7,469 bases of DNA from Candidatus Uhrbacteria bacterium (GTDB taxonomy: Bacteria; Patescibacteriota; Patescibacteriia; UBA9934), in assembly GCA_030688135.1 (NCBI GenBank), contig JAUYIW010000009.1:1-7469 (forward strand). Reading direction: 5' to 3'. Both the position numbers and the translations under genes were made by a program. Positions 1-6,006 of this stretch are shown one piece after another. The notes below the pieces were generated by a model that saw nothing but the letters and a program-made list of their open reading frames with translations, was not told where the DNA came from and ran no database searches. Position 1 is the stretch's first letter. Every line of letters begins with the position of its first letter.

Positions 1-1242
1 GCGATCAAAGATAATATTTTAGTGAAAGGCCATGTTGCGAGTGCTGGATCAAAAATGCTTGAAAATTACACTGCAACATATGACGCTACGGTAATCCAAA
101 GGTTAAAAGATGCCGGTGCTATTATTATTGGTCGAACTAACATGGATGAGTTCGCAATGGGATCAAGTACTGAGACCTCGTTTTGGGGCAACACTGCAAA
201 TCCATGGGACGTATCAAAAGTACCGGGTGGGTCTTCAGGAGGTTCTGCCGCGGCAGTAGCGTCCGGAATGGTGCCGGTAGCGCTAGGTTCTGATACAGGT
301 GGATCAATTCGCCAACCTGCCTCTTTGTGCGGAGTTACTGGCCTAAAGCCAACTTATGGACGAGTGTCGCGTAGTGGATTGATGGCGCTTGCTTCAAGTC
401 TGGATCAGATTGGAGTATTTGCAAACACCGCAACAGATGCTGCGCTTATTTTGGAAGTTATTGAAGGTGGTGATGAAAAAGATGCAACATCGCTTGATCT
501 TCCAAATAAAACTGTAACTGAGTTAATCAATCCAAGTGTTGAAGGTTTAAAGATTGGTGTTCCAAAAGAATTTTTTGTTCCTGGAATGGATGATGAAGTC
601 AGGGCTCGAGTTGAAGAGGCGATTGAAGTTCTTAAAAGCCATGGAGCCGAAATCGTGGAGGTCAGCCTTTCTCTTACAGAATATGCTTTGCCAACATATT
701 ATATTATTCAACCTGCAGAGGCTAGTTCAAACCTTGGGCGATTTGATGGCATTCGTTATGGTACTCGTGCTGAATCCGATAAGCTACAAGAAAGCTATGT
801 GCATGCGCGTGGTGAAGGTTTTGGTGCTGAAGTAAAACGTCGCATACTTTTGGGGACTTATATTTTGTCTGCAGGTTACTACGACGCATATTACAAAAAA
901 GCTCAAGCTGTAAGGACGGCTATTCAAAATGAGATGAATGATATATTTAAGGAAGTTGATGTTATTTTAGGGCCAACATCACCAACAGTTGCCTGGGACA
1001 TTGGAGAAAAGTTTAACGATCCAATCGCAATGTATTTAGCTGATATTTTCACAGTTACTGCAAATATTGTTGGCGCGCCGGGTATTTCTGTTCCGTGTGG
1101 GTTTGCACATAACCTGCCAGTTGGTTTGCAAATAATGGGTAGTGCGCTAGACGATGGTAAAGTTTTACAAGTAGCCGCGGCATTCCAAGAGTTTACTGAT
1201 TGGCATTTGAAGATACCTGACGGGTCAGTTCACAGTTTATAG
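1..1242 (+). CDS. gatA: Aspartyl/glutamyl-tRNA amidotransferase subunit A (5'-truncated)
   Basis: GatA is the amidase subunit of the GatCAB complex. It releases ammonia from glutamine, which GatB uses to convert Glu-tRNA(Gln) or Asp-tRNA(Asn) to the amidated form in the cytoplasm. The frame is open from base 1 and begins AIKDN, the conserved segment holding the catalytic lysine (third codon here). The amidase signature follows: GGSSGGSAAAVASG, with the cis-serine at codon 232-234, and GSDTGGSIRQPA, with the nucleophilic serine at codon 304-306. So the Lys / cis-Ser / Ser triad is complete. The C-terminal GAPGISVPCG and NLPVGLQIMG blocks are also typical. The window holds 413 codons; the family usually has about 480 residues, so roughly 65-70 N-terminal residues lie outside. 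The GTG at 22 is internal, not the start. No clear terminator follows; 44 bp later the palindrome of the transposase element begins. The family call is very secure. Confidence 0.97.
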   Translation, partial: AIKDNILVKGHVASAGSKMLENYTATYDATVIQRLKDAGAIIIGRTNMDEFAMGSSTETSFWGNTANPWDVSKVPGGSSGGSAAAVASGMVPVALGSDTGGSIRQPASLCGVTGLKPTYGRVSRSGLMALASSLDQIGVFANTATDAALILEVIEGGDEKDATSLDLPNKTVTELINPSVEGLKIGVPKEFFVPGMDDEVRARVEEAIEVLKSHGAEIVEVSLSLTEYALPTYYIIQPAEASSNLGRFDGIRYGTRAESDKLQESYVHARGEGFGAEVKRRILLGTYILSAGYYDAYYKKAQAVRTAIQNEMNDIFKEVDVILGPTSPTVAWDIGEKFNDPIAMYLADIFTVTANIVGAPGISVPCGFAHNLPVGLQIMGSALDDGKVLQVAAAFQEFTDWHLKIPDGSVHSL

Positions 1243-1265
1243 CTGCAACTATACGCTACTATCAT

Positions 1266-1279
1266 GAATTTCTAAATTC
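1266..1279. repeat. short AT-rich palindrome after gatA
   Basis: GAATTT and AAATTC form a 6-bp inverted repeat with a 2-nt spacer, 23 bp after the gatA stop. It is weak and has no T-tract, so it is poor as a terminator. It may be the remnant of the original gatA downstream region before the transposase element arrived. Confidence 0.3.
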
Positions 1280-1285
1280 GAATGC

Positions 1286-1306
1286 GGACGTCTCTAAGAG
1301 ACGTCC
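1286..1306. repeat. REP-like perfect palindrome, copy 1
   Basis: GGACGTCTCT and AGAGACGTCC are perfect 10-bp inverted arms around a single central A. The copy lies 43 bp after gatA and 22 bp before the transposase start. Single-stranded, it would fold into a stable hairpin, the kind of substrate that REP-associated Y1 transposases bind. It is followed by AA, six unrelated bases and AAATAAAG, a flank shared with copy 2. No T-run follows, so it is not a standard intrinsic terminator, although it could slow read-through from gatA. Confidence 0.9.
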
Positions 1307-1328
1307 AATTGCGGAAATAAAGTTTTCT

Positions 1329-2030
1329 ATGAGAAAAGAATCATTTTCAAATGATGAGATATATCATATTGTGACTCGCGGAGTTGAAAAACGTCGAATT
1401 TTTTTGGACGACAGGGATTTTAAAAGGTTTTATTGTTCAATGTTTCTATTTAACGATGAACATTACTCAAATCCGGGCGGGAGGACGGATGTACCATGGA
1501 ATGACATATTGCTAGCCTCAAATGAGGTATTAGGCTGCTTTAGGAGTCCGTATGTTAAAATTATTAGTTTTATCTTAATGCCTAATCACATACATTTAGC
1601 GTTAATGCAGATTTCTGAAGATGGAATCTCAAAATTCATGCACAAGCTACTGATGGGGCATGCGCGTTATTTTAATCTTAGACATAAGCGAGTAGGAAGG
1701 CTATACCAAGGTATCTTTGAGGCAATATTGCAAGAAGAAGAGGCACAGGCTTATCATTTGCCGAGATATATACATTTGAATGCTCTAGATCTAACTGATT
1801 TTAATTGGCGAGATGGAAAAGTAGATAAATGGGAAGATGCAATGACCTACTTAAATAATTATAAGTGGTCCAGCCATTCAGTGTATATGTCCAGGGAACA
1901 AGAACTTCCGGTGGTAGACATTGAGTTTATTCTTGAGAATTTTCCACTTCAATCAGATTATATTAGTTACCTGATGGAATGGTCTAGCCGCAAATGGACG
2001 TCTCTTAGAGACGTCCAAGACGATAAATAA
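1329..2030 (+). CDS. REP-associated tyrosine (Y1, HUH) transposase, IS200-like
   Basis: This 233-aa protein carries the Y1_Tnp fold signatures: an N-terminal YHIVTRGVEKRRIF strand (residues 12-25), the HUH metal-binding motif in MPNHIHLAL (H87, H89), and the candidate catalytic tyrosine Y114 in ARYFNLRHKRVGRLYQ. RYIHLNAL (146-153) and YKWSSHSVYM (178-187) are typical of the RAYT branch rather than of compact IS200 TnpA. Such enzymes nick and join single-stranded DNA at hairpins through a 5'-phosphotyrosine. Palindromes at 1286-1306 and 1995-2017 flank the gene, which supports a RAYT. The second palindrome is inside the reading frame and encodes the end of the protein (TSLRDVQDDK), so these last residues are repeat-derived and probably dispensable. 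The catalytic residues are intact, so the gene may be active. No strong ribosome binding site is seen; GGAA lies about 12 bp upstream. It may be expressed by read-through from gatA. Confidence 0.93.
   Translation: MRKESFSNDEIYHIVTRGVEKRRIFLDDRDFKRFYCSMFLFNDEHYSNPGGRTDVPWNDILLASNEVLGCFRSPYVKIISFILMPNHIHLALMQISEDGISKFMHKLLMGHARYFNLRHKRVGRLYQGIFEAILQEEEAQAYHLPRYIHLNALDLTDFNWRDGKVDKWEDAMTYLNNYKWSSHSVYMSREQELPVVDIEFILENFPLQSDYISYLMEWSSRKWTSLRDVQDDK
1995..2017. repeat. REP-like perfect palindrome, copy 2
   Basis: TGGACGTCTCT and AGAGACGTCCA are perfect 11-bp arms around a central T. The sequence equals the exact reverse complement of copy 1 through its 21-bp core (centre T instead of A), but its right flank (AA, six bases, AAATAAAG) matches the right flank of copy 1 in direct orientation. 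It lies within the last codons of the transposase gene, and the stop TAA (2028-2030) is inside the shared AAATAAAG box. Confidence 0.9.
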
Positions 2031-2035
2031 AGTAT

Positions 2036-2055
2036 ATGTCTCTTAGAGACGTCCA
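2036..2055. repeat. REP-like palindrome, copy 3, left arm degenerate
   Basis: The right arm AGAGACGTCCA (2045-2055) and the central T are identical to copy 2, but the left arm has decayed. GTCTCT pairs perfectly, the next pair is a T-G (a G·U wobble in RNA), then A-T. In mRNA this gives an 8-bp hairpin spanning 2036-2052. The centre is 38 bp from that of copy 2. The hairpin covers the ATG at 2036 and ends 7 bp before the ATG at 2060, so it could affect lgt translation. Confidence 0.75.
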
Positions 2056-2059
2056 GGAT

Positions 2060-2800
2060 ATGATTCCATATTTTGAATGGACAACTATTGCAATAGGCCC
2101 GCTAACCATTTACGTTTGGGGGCTTTTTGTGGCGCTTGGCTTTATTGCCGGTTCGCTAGTCGCTGGGTGGATGGCGCGTAAGCGCGGACAAGATTCAAAA
2201 GTAATTTATGATTTTACAGCTTGGGCAATGGTCGCAGGCTTAGTTGGCGGTAGGCTCGGCCATGTTTTGCTTTATGATCCAGCTTATTACATGGAAAATC
2301 CAATTAAGATTTTCTCAATTTGGGAGGGCGGCCTTTCTGTTTTTGGAGGATTCATTGCAGCTGCTATTGTTGGTGTTATTTATTTTAAAACAAAGAAGCT
2401 TAATGTTTGGGCATATGCAGATTCGGCTATTTTTGGACTTCCAGTGGGCTTGTTTATTGGAAGGATAGGTTGTTTTTTAATTCACGATCACCCTGGAACT
2501 GCTACTAATTTTATTCTTGGGGTTGAATATCCGGATCAAATTGTCAGGCACGATCACGGGCTTTATCTTTCATTGAATGGTTTAGCACTAGCCTTGGTGT
2601 TTCTTTGGCTTTCAAGGAAGAAGCAACCAATTGGTGTATATTTAGCCGTATTTTCAATTTGGTATGGCGTTGTTAGATTCATGTTGGACTTTTTACGTAC
2701 AATTGATGTAAAATACTTCAGTCTTACACCAGCTCAATATCTATCCGTCGCACTCGTCGTATTTGGCGTGTGGATGGCAATAAAAACCAAGAAAAAGTAA
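2060..2800 (+). CDS. lgt: Phosphatidylglycerol--prolipoprotein diacylglyceryl transferase
   Basis: Lgt moves a diacylglyceryl group from phosphatidylglycerol to the lipobox cysteine of pre-prolipoproteins in the membrane, the first step of lipoprotein maturation. From ATG 2060 the protein has 246 aa and about seven hydrophobic segments. Family blocks in order: IGPLTIYVWGL, GGRLGHVLLYDP, IWEGGLSVFGGF, the signature GRIGCFLIHDHPG (R135 corresponds to the essential Arg143 of E. coli), RHDHGLYLSLNG, and YGVVRFMLDFLR (R206, the Arg239 counterpart). The E. coli His103 position is Phe and the conserved Asn of GRxGNF is Cys. An in-frame ATG at 2036 would add MSLRDVQD, which is encoded by palindrome copy 3 and lies in a predicted hairpin. 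I prefer 2060 because MIPYF is a natural family N-terminus, although neither start has a well-spaced ribosome binding site. It is 10 bp upstream of the DsbA-like gene, probably in the same transcript. Confidence 0.94.
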   Translation: MIPYFEWTTIAIGPLTIYVWGLFVALGFIAGSLVAGWMARKRGQDSKVIYDFTAWAMVAGLVGGRLGHVLLYDPAYYMENPIKIFSIWEGGLSVFGGFIAAAIVGVIYFKTKKLNVWAYADSAIFGLPVGLFIGRIGCFLIHDHPGTATNFILGVEYPDQIVRHDHGLYLSLNGLALALVFLWLSRKKQPIGVYLAVFSIWYGVVRFMLDFLRTIDVKYFSLTPAQYLSVALVVFGVWMAIKTKKK

Positions 2801-2810
2801 TAATATTCTT

Positions 2811-3539
2811 ATGAATGAACCAAAGAGAGGTTTTTTTGACGGAAATCCAAAAATGCTATTTGCGTTTGGACTAGTCACAGGCGTTGCGTTAACATCAATT
2901 TTAGGAGGAAGTATTTCACTTCCAAGCTTTGCGTCAGGAGACGGTAATTCAGTTGTTAGGTCGTTTGATACTGCCGACACTGCAGACACTGGCGATTCCG
3001 CAGATACGGGGTCGGTAGCAGTTCTTGCTCCAATAACCGCAGATGAACATATTAGAGGAGATATTCAGAATGCAAAAGTAGTTCTTGTTGAGTATTCCGA
3101 TTTTGAATGTCCATTTTGCGGACGTCATCATCCAACTATGCTCGACATTATGGATAATTATGGAGACGATGTTGCTTGGGTGTACAGACACTTCCCACTC
3201 TCATTCCATGCAGAGGCAGAGCCAGCAGCTTTAGCTTCTGAATGTGCGGCAGAGCAGGACAAGTTTTGGGAGTTTGCTGACGTCATGTTTGAAAATCAGG
3301 ATGAGTTAAGCGATGAATTGTATCTTACAGTTGCTGGTGATATTGGATTAGATGTGAGTGCCTTTACAGAGTGTTATGAGTCGAATGCTTATTCAGCAAG
3401 TATTGAAGAGGATTTGGCAAGCGGACAGTTAGCCGGTGTGCGTGGTACGCCAGCTACATTTGTAAATGGCATAATGGTCTCGGGTGCCGTGCCATACGAT
3501 ACACTTATTGACATCATTGATCAGGCATTAGCAGAATAG
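2811..3539 (+). CDS. Membrane-anchored DsbA-like thiol-disulfide oxidoreductase
   Basis: This 242-aa protein likely forms or exchanges disulfide bonds in exported proteins. The N-terminus is a short basic segment and a hydrophobic span at about residues 15-32, best read as a signal anchor. An acidic low-complexity Asp/Thr/Ala linker follows (about 53-67), and then a thioredoxin-fold domain of the Thioredoxin_4/DSBA type (BdbD-like). VLVEYSDFECPFC carries the active site C100-P-F-C103, and GVRGTPATFVNG carries the cis-proline P214. Two more cysteines, C145 in ASECAAEQDKFWEF and C188 in FTECYE, sit where many family members have a second, structural pair. The DNA behind the linker is a short imperfect GAYACNGCN repeat. 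The gene is 10 bp after lgt. Both products act at the membrane or outside, so co-transcription makes sense. No partner DsbB/VKOR is in the window. The exact physiological role (oxidase or isomerase) is undecided. Confidence 0.92.
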   Translation: MNEPKRGFFDGNPKMLFAFGLVTGVALTSILGGSISLPSFASGDGNSVVRSFDTADTADTGDSADTGSVAVLAPITADEHIRGDIQNAKVVLVEYSDFECPFCGRHHPTMLDIMDNYGDDVAWVYRHFPLSFHAEAEPAALASECAAEQDKFWEFADVMFENQDELSDELYLTVAGDIGLDVSAFTECYESNAYSASIEEDLASGQLAGVRGTPATFVNGIMVSGAVPYDTLIDIIDQALAE

Positions 3540-3553
3540 TATTGTGAAGTTGT

Positions 3554-3614
3554 AAAATAGGATCTATATTGGACTGTTCGTCGGAACAGATCTTAAAGAG
3601 ATCCTATTTTTATT
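3554..3614 (+). terminator. Terminator of the lgt-dsbA unit, branched hairpin
   Basis: AAAATAGGATCT (3554-3565) pairs over 12 bp with AGATCCTATTTT (3599-3610), followed by TATTTT. Between the arms lies a second hairpin, CTGTTC-GTCG-GAACAG (3574-3589). AGATC at 3588-3592 offers an alternative partner for GATCT of the left arm. It starts 15 bp after the oxidoreductase stop. The position and the T-rich 3' side make termination likely, but the large inner insert is unusual. Confidence 0.75.
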
Positions 3615-3616
3615 TT

Positions 3617-3654
3617 GAAAATTAAAACGGGTAAAGAATTTACCTTTACCCGTT
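3617..3654 (-). terminator. Terminator of the helicase gene
   Basis: AACGGGTAAAG (3626-3636) and CTTTACCCGTT (3644-3654) form an 11-bp stem with a 7-nt loop. Read on the - strand it is followed by TTTTAATTTTC, a proper T-tract; on the + strand no T-run follows. It begins 33 bp after the helicase stop, so it serves the leftward gene and lies back to back with the rightward terminator. Confidence 0.85.
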
Positions 3655-3686
3655 GAGTTGCTGTTCATGATACGCCACTAGGTTGT

Positions 3687-5951
3687 CTAGCGACACCATA
3701 TCAAGTTAGCAATGTCTTGATTGTCGTCGTACTCGGCGTTTTGGTCAAGCCGGTCAAGCAGCTCGCGCTTAGTGATATACTTAAGGCTAAGTGCCCTCAT
3801 TACATTCCGTAGACTTAGATGTGCGTGCTCAAGACAGCGTTCCGATCTATTGTAGTATTTGCTAAGACCGGATTGTTCAAATATTGTTTCTATTTCTTGC
3901 AGTCCCTTTGGGTCGTCGTCCAGTAGTCCGTAGTAGAGACAAATAGTCTGTTGACTAATTGGGCGCATAAGTCTGGACGATGAAATACATGCCATTGTGA
4001 TCTCCCACTCTTCTTTTTTCGTAACCAGTTCTTCGGGCGTTTCTTGCTCTTCTTCGCCACCACACAGTGCTATCCACCCGGACTCGAAGTTTCGTGCGCG
4101 AGTTTCAGACAATGGCTTTTCAGATATTTCTACAGAACGCATGAACGCAACATCTTCAGCACAGGAAGAATCGCTCATGGGCGCTCGTCCTGAGCGCATA
4201 ATCAGCATATCTGCGCTTATTCCAGGGAACAAACGTCGCATGAACTGCGCGTACTCCTTATTGCTAGGTACATAACCACAGTATCGCAGAAGTTGCTCTC
4301 CTCGACCTGTAAAAAGGTCGTGTTGGAAAGTCAGTCTTCGGAAACTACTGAACTGCGGAAGCCATTTATCAACTTTAATTCCGCTTGCGATTACTTCGCG
4401 AATTTGCTCAAGGTCTCGCGGGTTTAGCTTGTGCCTACCCGTGCCGGCCTCAAGTAGTACTCGAGTAGCAACTTCCACTTCTTCGACTGCGGTTTTTCCA
4501 CGTCTTTTGATTGCCTTTTCTGCCTGTTTCGCAGCTTGGCTCTTGAGTTTTACCTCAAGCTCTTCAAAGCCATGGATTTCGATCGATGCGCCGAAAAGAT
4601 CTTGCGGGAAGATTGGAATGCCTGGCAGGCGTGCAGGAATCAACATATAGATCCGCGCTTTCTTTCCACCCGCTGTCTTTGTCATTGGTCTGAAGAATTT
4701 TTGCTTGCTTCGAACAAACGACTGACTTGGATCCATGTCGATCAGCAAGCTACAATGTGGCGAGTTCCAGCCTTCGGTCAGAACGCGCACGTTGATCAGT
4801 GTGTCGATCGTGCCTCGCTCAAATTTTAGAAGGAGCTCTCTGCGCTTGTCTCTTGTTGTTTCTTGCAGAATCAACCCCGGAGCTTTGCTTCCTTCCGGCT
4901 TGTGCTCCAAGAAGTACTTGTGGCAGTCATAGGCTTGCTGACGCGTTCTGCAACAGATAAGCGCAGGACTGCGTTCGTTCTCCTCGGTAGTATACCGGAA
5001 GATTCGTGCGGCTTCGAAAAACGGAGCAGTCGACATAATGCGACCAAGCTCTTCGCTGTCAAAGTCTCCGGCCACAAGCCGTACACTCGAAGCGTCTGCA
5101 TCGACTTCCACAACCCACACTTTCAGATCTGCCAACAGGTCGAGCTCAACAGCTTCCTGAAGGGTGATCTCGTGGATGAGAGTAGGGAAGAATCGCGCAA
5201 GCGCTCGCTGTTCGTCGTAGTCAGGAGTTGCCGTGAGGGCGATACGAATCGCAGACGCATGAAACGCTTGCTCGATCATTTCCTGCCTTTCGTTCGACAT
5301 TGAGTGGTGCGCTTCATCGAGGAAAACAATTGTAGCGTCTTTAATGCATTTAGGAACTGCGTCTTCCTTATGGCGCAGTTGCATAATGGCATAGGTTGTC
5401 ACAATGACACCGTGGTGCACGATACGCTTTTCTTCGCCGTAGTACACGCCAACCCTAATAGTTGGAAGATGCCTTTGCAAATCTGCGGCCGCCTGATCAA
5501 CCAGAGTTGTCGTAGGAACTATCACGACAGCGGTTGCTCCGCTGCCTGCGATTGTTTCGCCGATGATTACAGTCTTGCCTGTACGCGGAGGCTGAATGAT
5601 CCTACCGTAGTTTCTGCGCTCCATAGACGCGGTAGAGTCATAGGTTACGCAATCGCTCATAAAACGAGCGATATCTTCAAACACTGCCACCTGCTCGGTA
5701 CGAAGACGCATTGCCGAATCAACAACTCGCGAGCCTTTGGTTGACTCATCCATGCGAGTAGCGGCCATTCGCACGCGTGCCTCGATAGACCTGTCCTCAA
5801 TGTCTGCCTCAAGATTGTGCAGTTTTTGGATGCGTCCTTCAACGCCTACTTCGATACGCTTGGTAACTGCGCCATCGCGTCTGCGAATAATAGTGCGTTT
5901 TCCGCGAATTACCGGTTTTTGTCCGGAATTTGATCCGCCTGTATGGCTCAT
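3687..5951 (-). CDS. Superfamily 2 DEAH-box helicase with sigma region 4-like C-terminus
   Basis: This 754-aa protein is an SF2 nucleic-acid-dependent ATPase; substrate and pathway are unknown. A basic N-terminus (RGKRTIIRRRDG) and a charged segment precede the core. Motifs: Walker A PPRTGKT (121-127), Ia VIVPTTTLV, DEAH box LDEAHH (D212), motif III ALTATP (238-243), motif IV ALICCRTRQQ, motif V LTEGWNSP (391-398), and a divergent motif VI around QSFVRSKQKFFRP with R414 and R421. It is closest in style to Res/UvrB-type helicases, but no nuclease motif is seen. Past about residue 440 comes a long unassigned region. At about 650-720, ISQQTICLYYGLLDDDP, LQEI and a following Arg- and Leu-rich helix resemble sigma-70 region 4. 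I choose ATG 5951 because AAGGA lies 7 nt upstream; the longer TTG-started frame (5990) would cross the leader palindrome. GC content in sampled stretches (45-57%) exceeds that of the neighbours, and the gene has its own promoter and terminator, which suggests acquisition as a unit. Confidence 0.9.
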   Translation of the reverse strand: MSHTGGSNSGQKPVIRGKRTIIRRRDGAVTKRIEVGVEGRIQKLHNLEADIEDRSIEARVRMAATRMDESTKGSRVVDSAMRLRTEQVAVFEDIARFMSDCVTYDSTASMERRNYGRIIQPPRTGKTVIIGETIAGSGATAVVIVPTTTLVDQAAADLQRHLPTIRVGVYYGEEKRIVHHGVIVTTYAIMQLRHKEDAVPKCIKDATIVFLDEAHHSMSNERQEMIEQAFHASAIRIALTATPDYDEQRALARFFPTLIHEITLQEAVELDLLADLKVWVVEVDADASSVRLVAGDFDSEELGRIMSTAPFFEAARIFRYTTEENERSPALICCRTRQQAYDCHKYFLEHKPEGSKAPGLILQETTRDKRRELLLKFERGTIDTLINVRVLTEGWNSPHCSLLIDMDPSQSFVRSKQKFFRPMTKTAGGKKARIYMLIPARLPGIPIFPQDLFGASIEIHGFEELEVKLKSQAAKQAEKAIKRRGKTAVEEVEVATRVLLEAGTGRHKLNPRDLEQIREVIASGIKVDKWLPQFSSFRRLTFQHDLFTGRGEQLLRYCGYVPSNKEYAQFMRRLFPGISADMLIMRSGRAPMSDSSCAEDVAFMRSVEISEKPLSETRARNFESGWIALCGGEEEQETPEELVTKKEEWEITMACISSSRLMRPISQQTICLYYGLLDDDPKGLQEIETIFEQSGLSKYYNRSERCLEHAHLSLRNVMRALSLKYITKRELLDRLDQNAEYDDNQDIANLIWCR

Positions 5952-5958
5952 TCTTTTA

Positions 5959-5963
5959 TCCTT
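5959..5963 (-). promoter_or_regulatory. Ribosome binding site that fixes the helicase start
   Basis: On the - strand AAGGA lies 7 nt before ATG 5951, within a purine-rich run. It is the clearest Shine-Dalgarno in the window and supports the ATG at 5951 over the upstream TTG at 5990. Confidence 0.8.
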
Positions 5964-5981
5964 TTTTTGAAAGATCTTAAA

Positions 5982-6000
5982 TTTCCACAATGTGCGGAAA
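5982..6000. promoter_or_regulatory. Imperfect palindrome at the helicase transcription start, possible operator
   Basis: On the - strand the 19-bp sequence TTTCCGCACATTGTGGAAA has TTTCC/GGAAA outer arms and CA/TG inner arms with one mismatch. It begins 6 bp downstream of the -10 box, so it covers the expected +1 region. This is a classic repressor-operator position. It could also be a weak 5'-UTR hairpin. No regulator gene is visible nearby. Confidence 0.45.
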
Positions 6001-6006
6001 CACTAT

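Larger units (their letters stand above)
1286..2032 (+). mobile_element. RAYT-type transposase unit bracketed by REP-like palindromes
   Basis: The unit consists of palindrome copy 1, the Y1 transposase gene and palindrome copy 2. It is bounded by a 37-bp imperfect direct repeat (1286-1322 and 1996-2032, 30 of 37 identical, offset 710 bp). The layout matches a REPtron: one transposase gene with REP palindromes on both sides. It separates gatA from lgt. I cannot fix the true ends from one locus. Y1 enzymes do not normally make target duplications, so the direct repeat more likely reflects the recognised flank structure or a duplicated leader. Confidence 0.6.

Noticed and set aside
22..24. GTG at 22 as the gatA start
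   Set aside because: The codons before it encode AIKDNIL, part of the conserved catalytic-lysine segment, so the gene continues beyond the left edge.
1286..1306. Palindrome copy 1 as the intrinsic terminator of gatA
   Set aside because: The stem is strong but no T-tract follows on either strand, and the same palindrome recurs downstream of and inside the transposase gene.
1286..2055. CRISPR-like array from repeated palindromes
   Set aside because: There are only three copies with unequal spacing, one decayed, and a transposase gene lies between two of them; no cas gene is present.
2036..2059. lgt start at ATG 2036
   Set aside because: The added residues MSLRDVQD are encoded by the mobile palindrome, duplicate the transposase C-terminus, and the ATG lies in a predicted hairpin; it remains possible but second choice.
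4429..5744. Several open frames of 65-146 codons on the + strand opposite the helicase
   Set aside because: They are antisense shadows of a clearly coding GC-richer gene, with no recognisable domains or ribosome binding sites.
5952..5990. Helicase start at TTG 5990, adding 13 residues
   Set aside because: TTG is a rarer start, it lies inside the +1 palindrome with almost no room for a leader, and an ATG with AAGGA 7 nt upstream is available at 5951.
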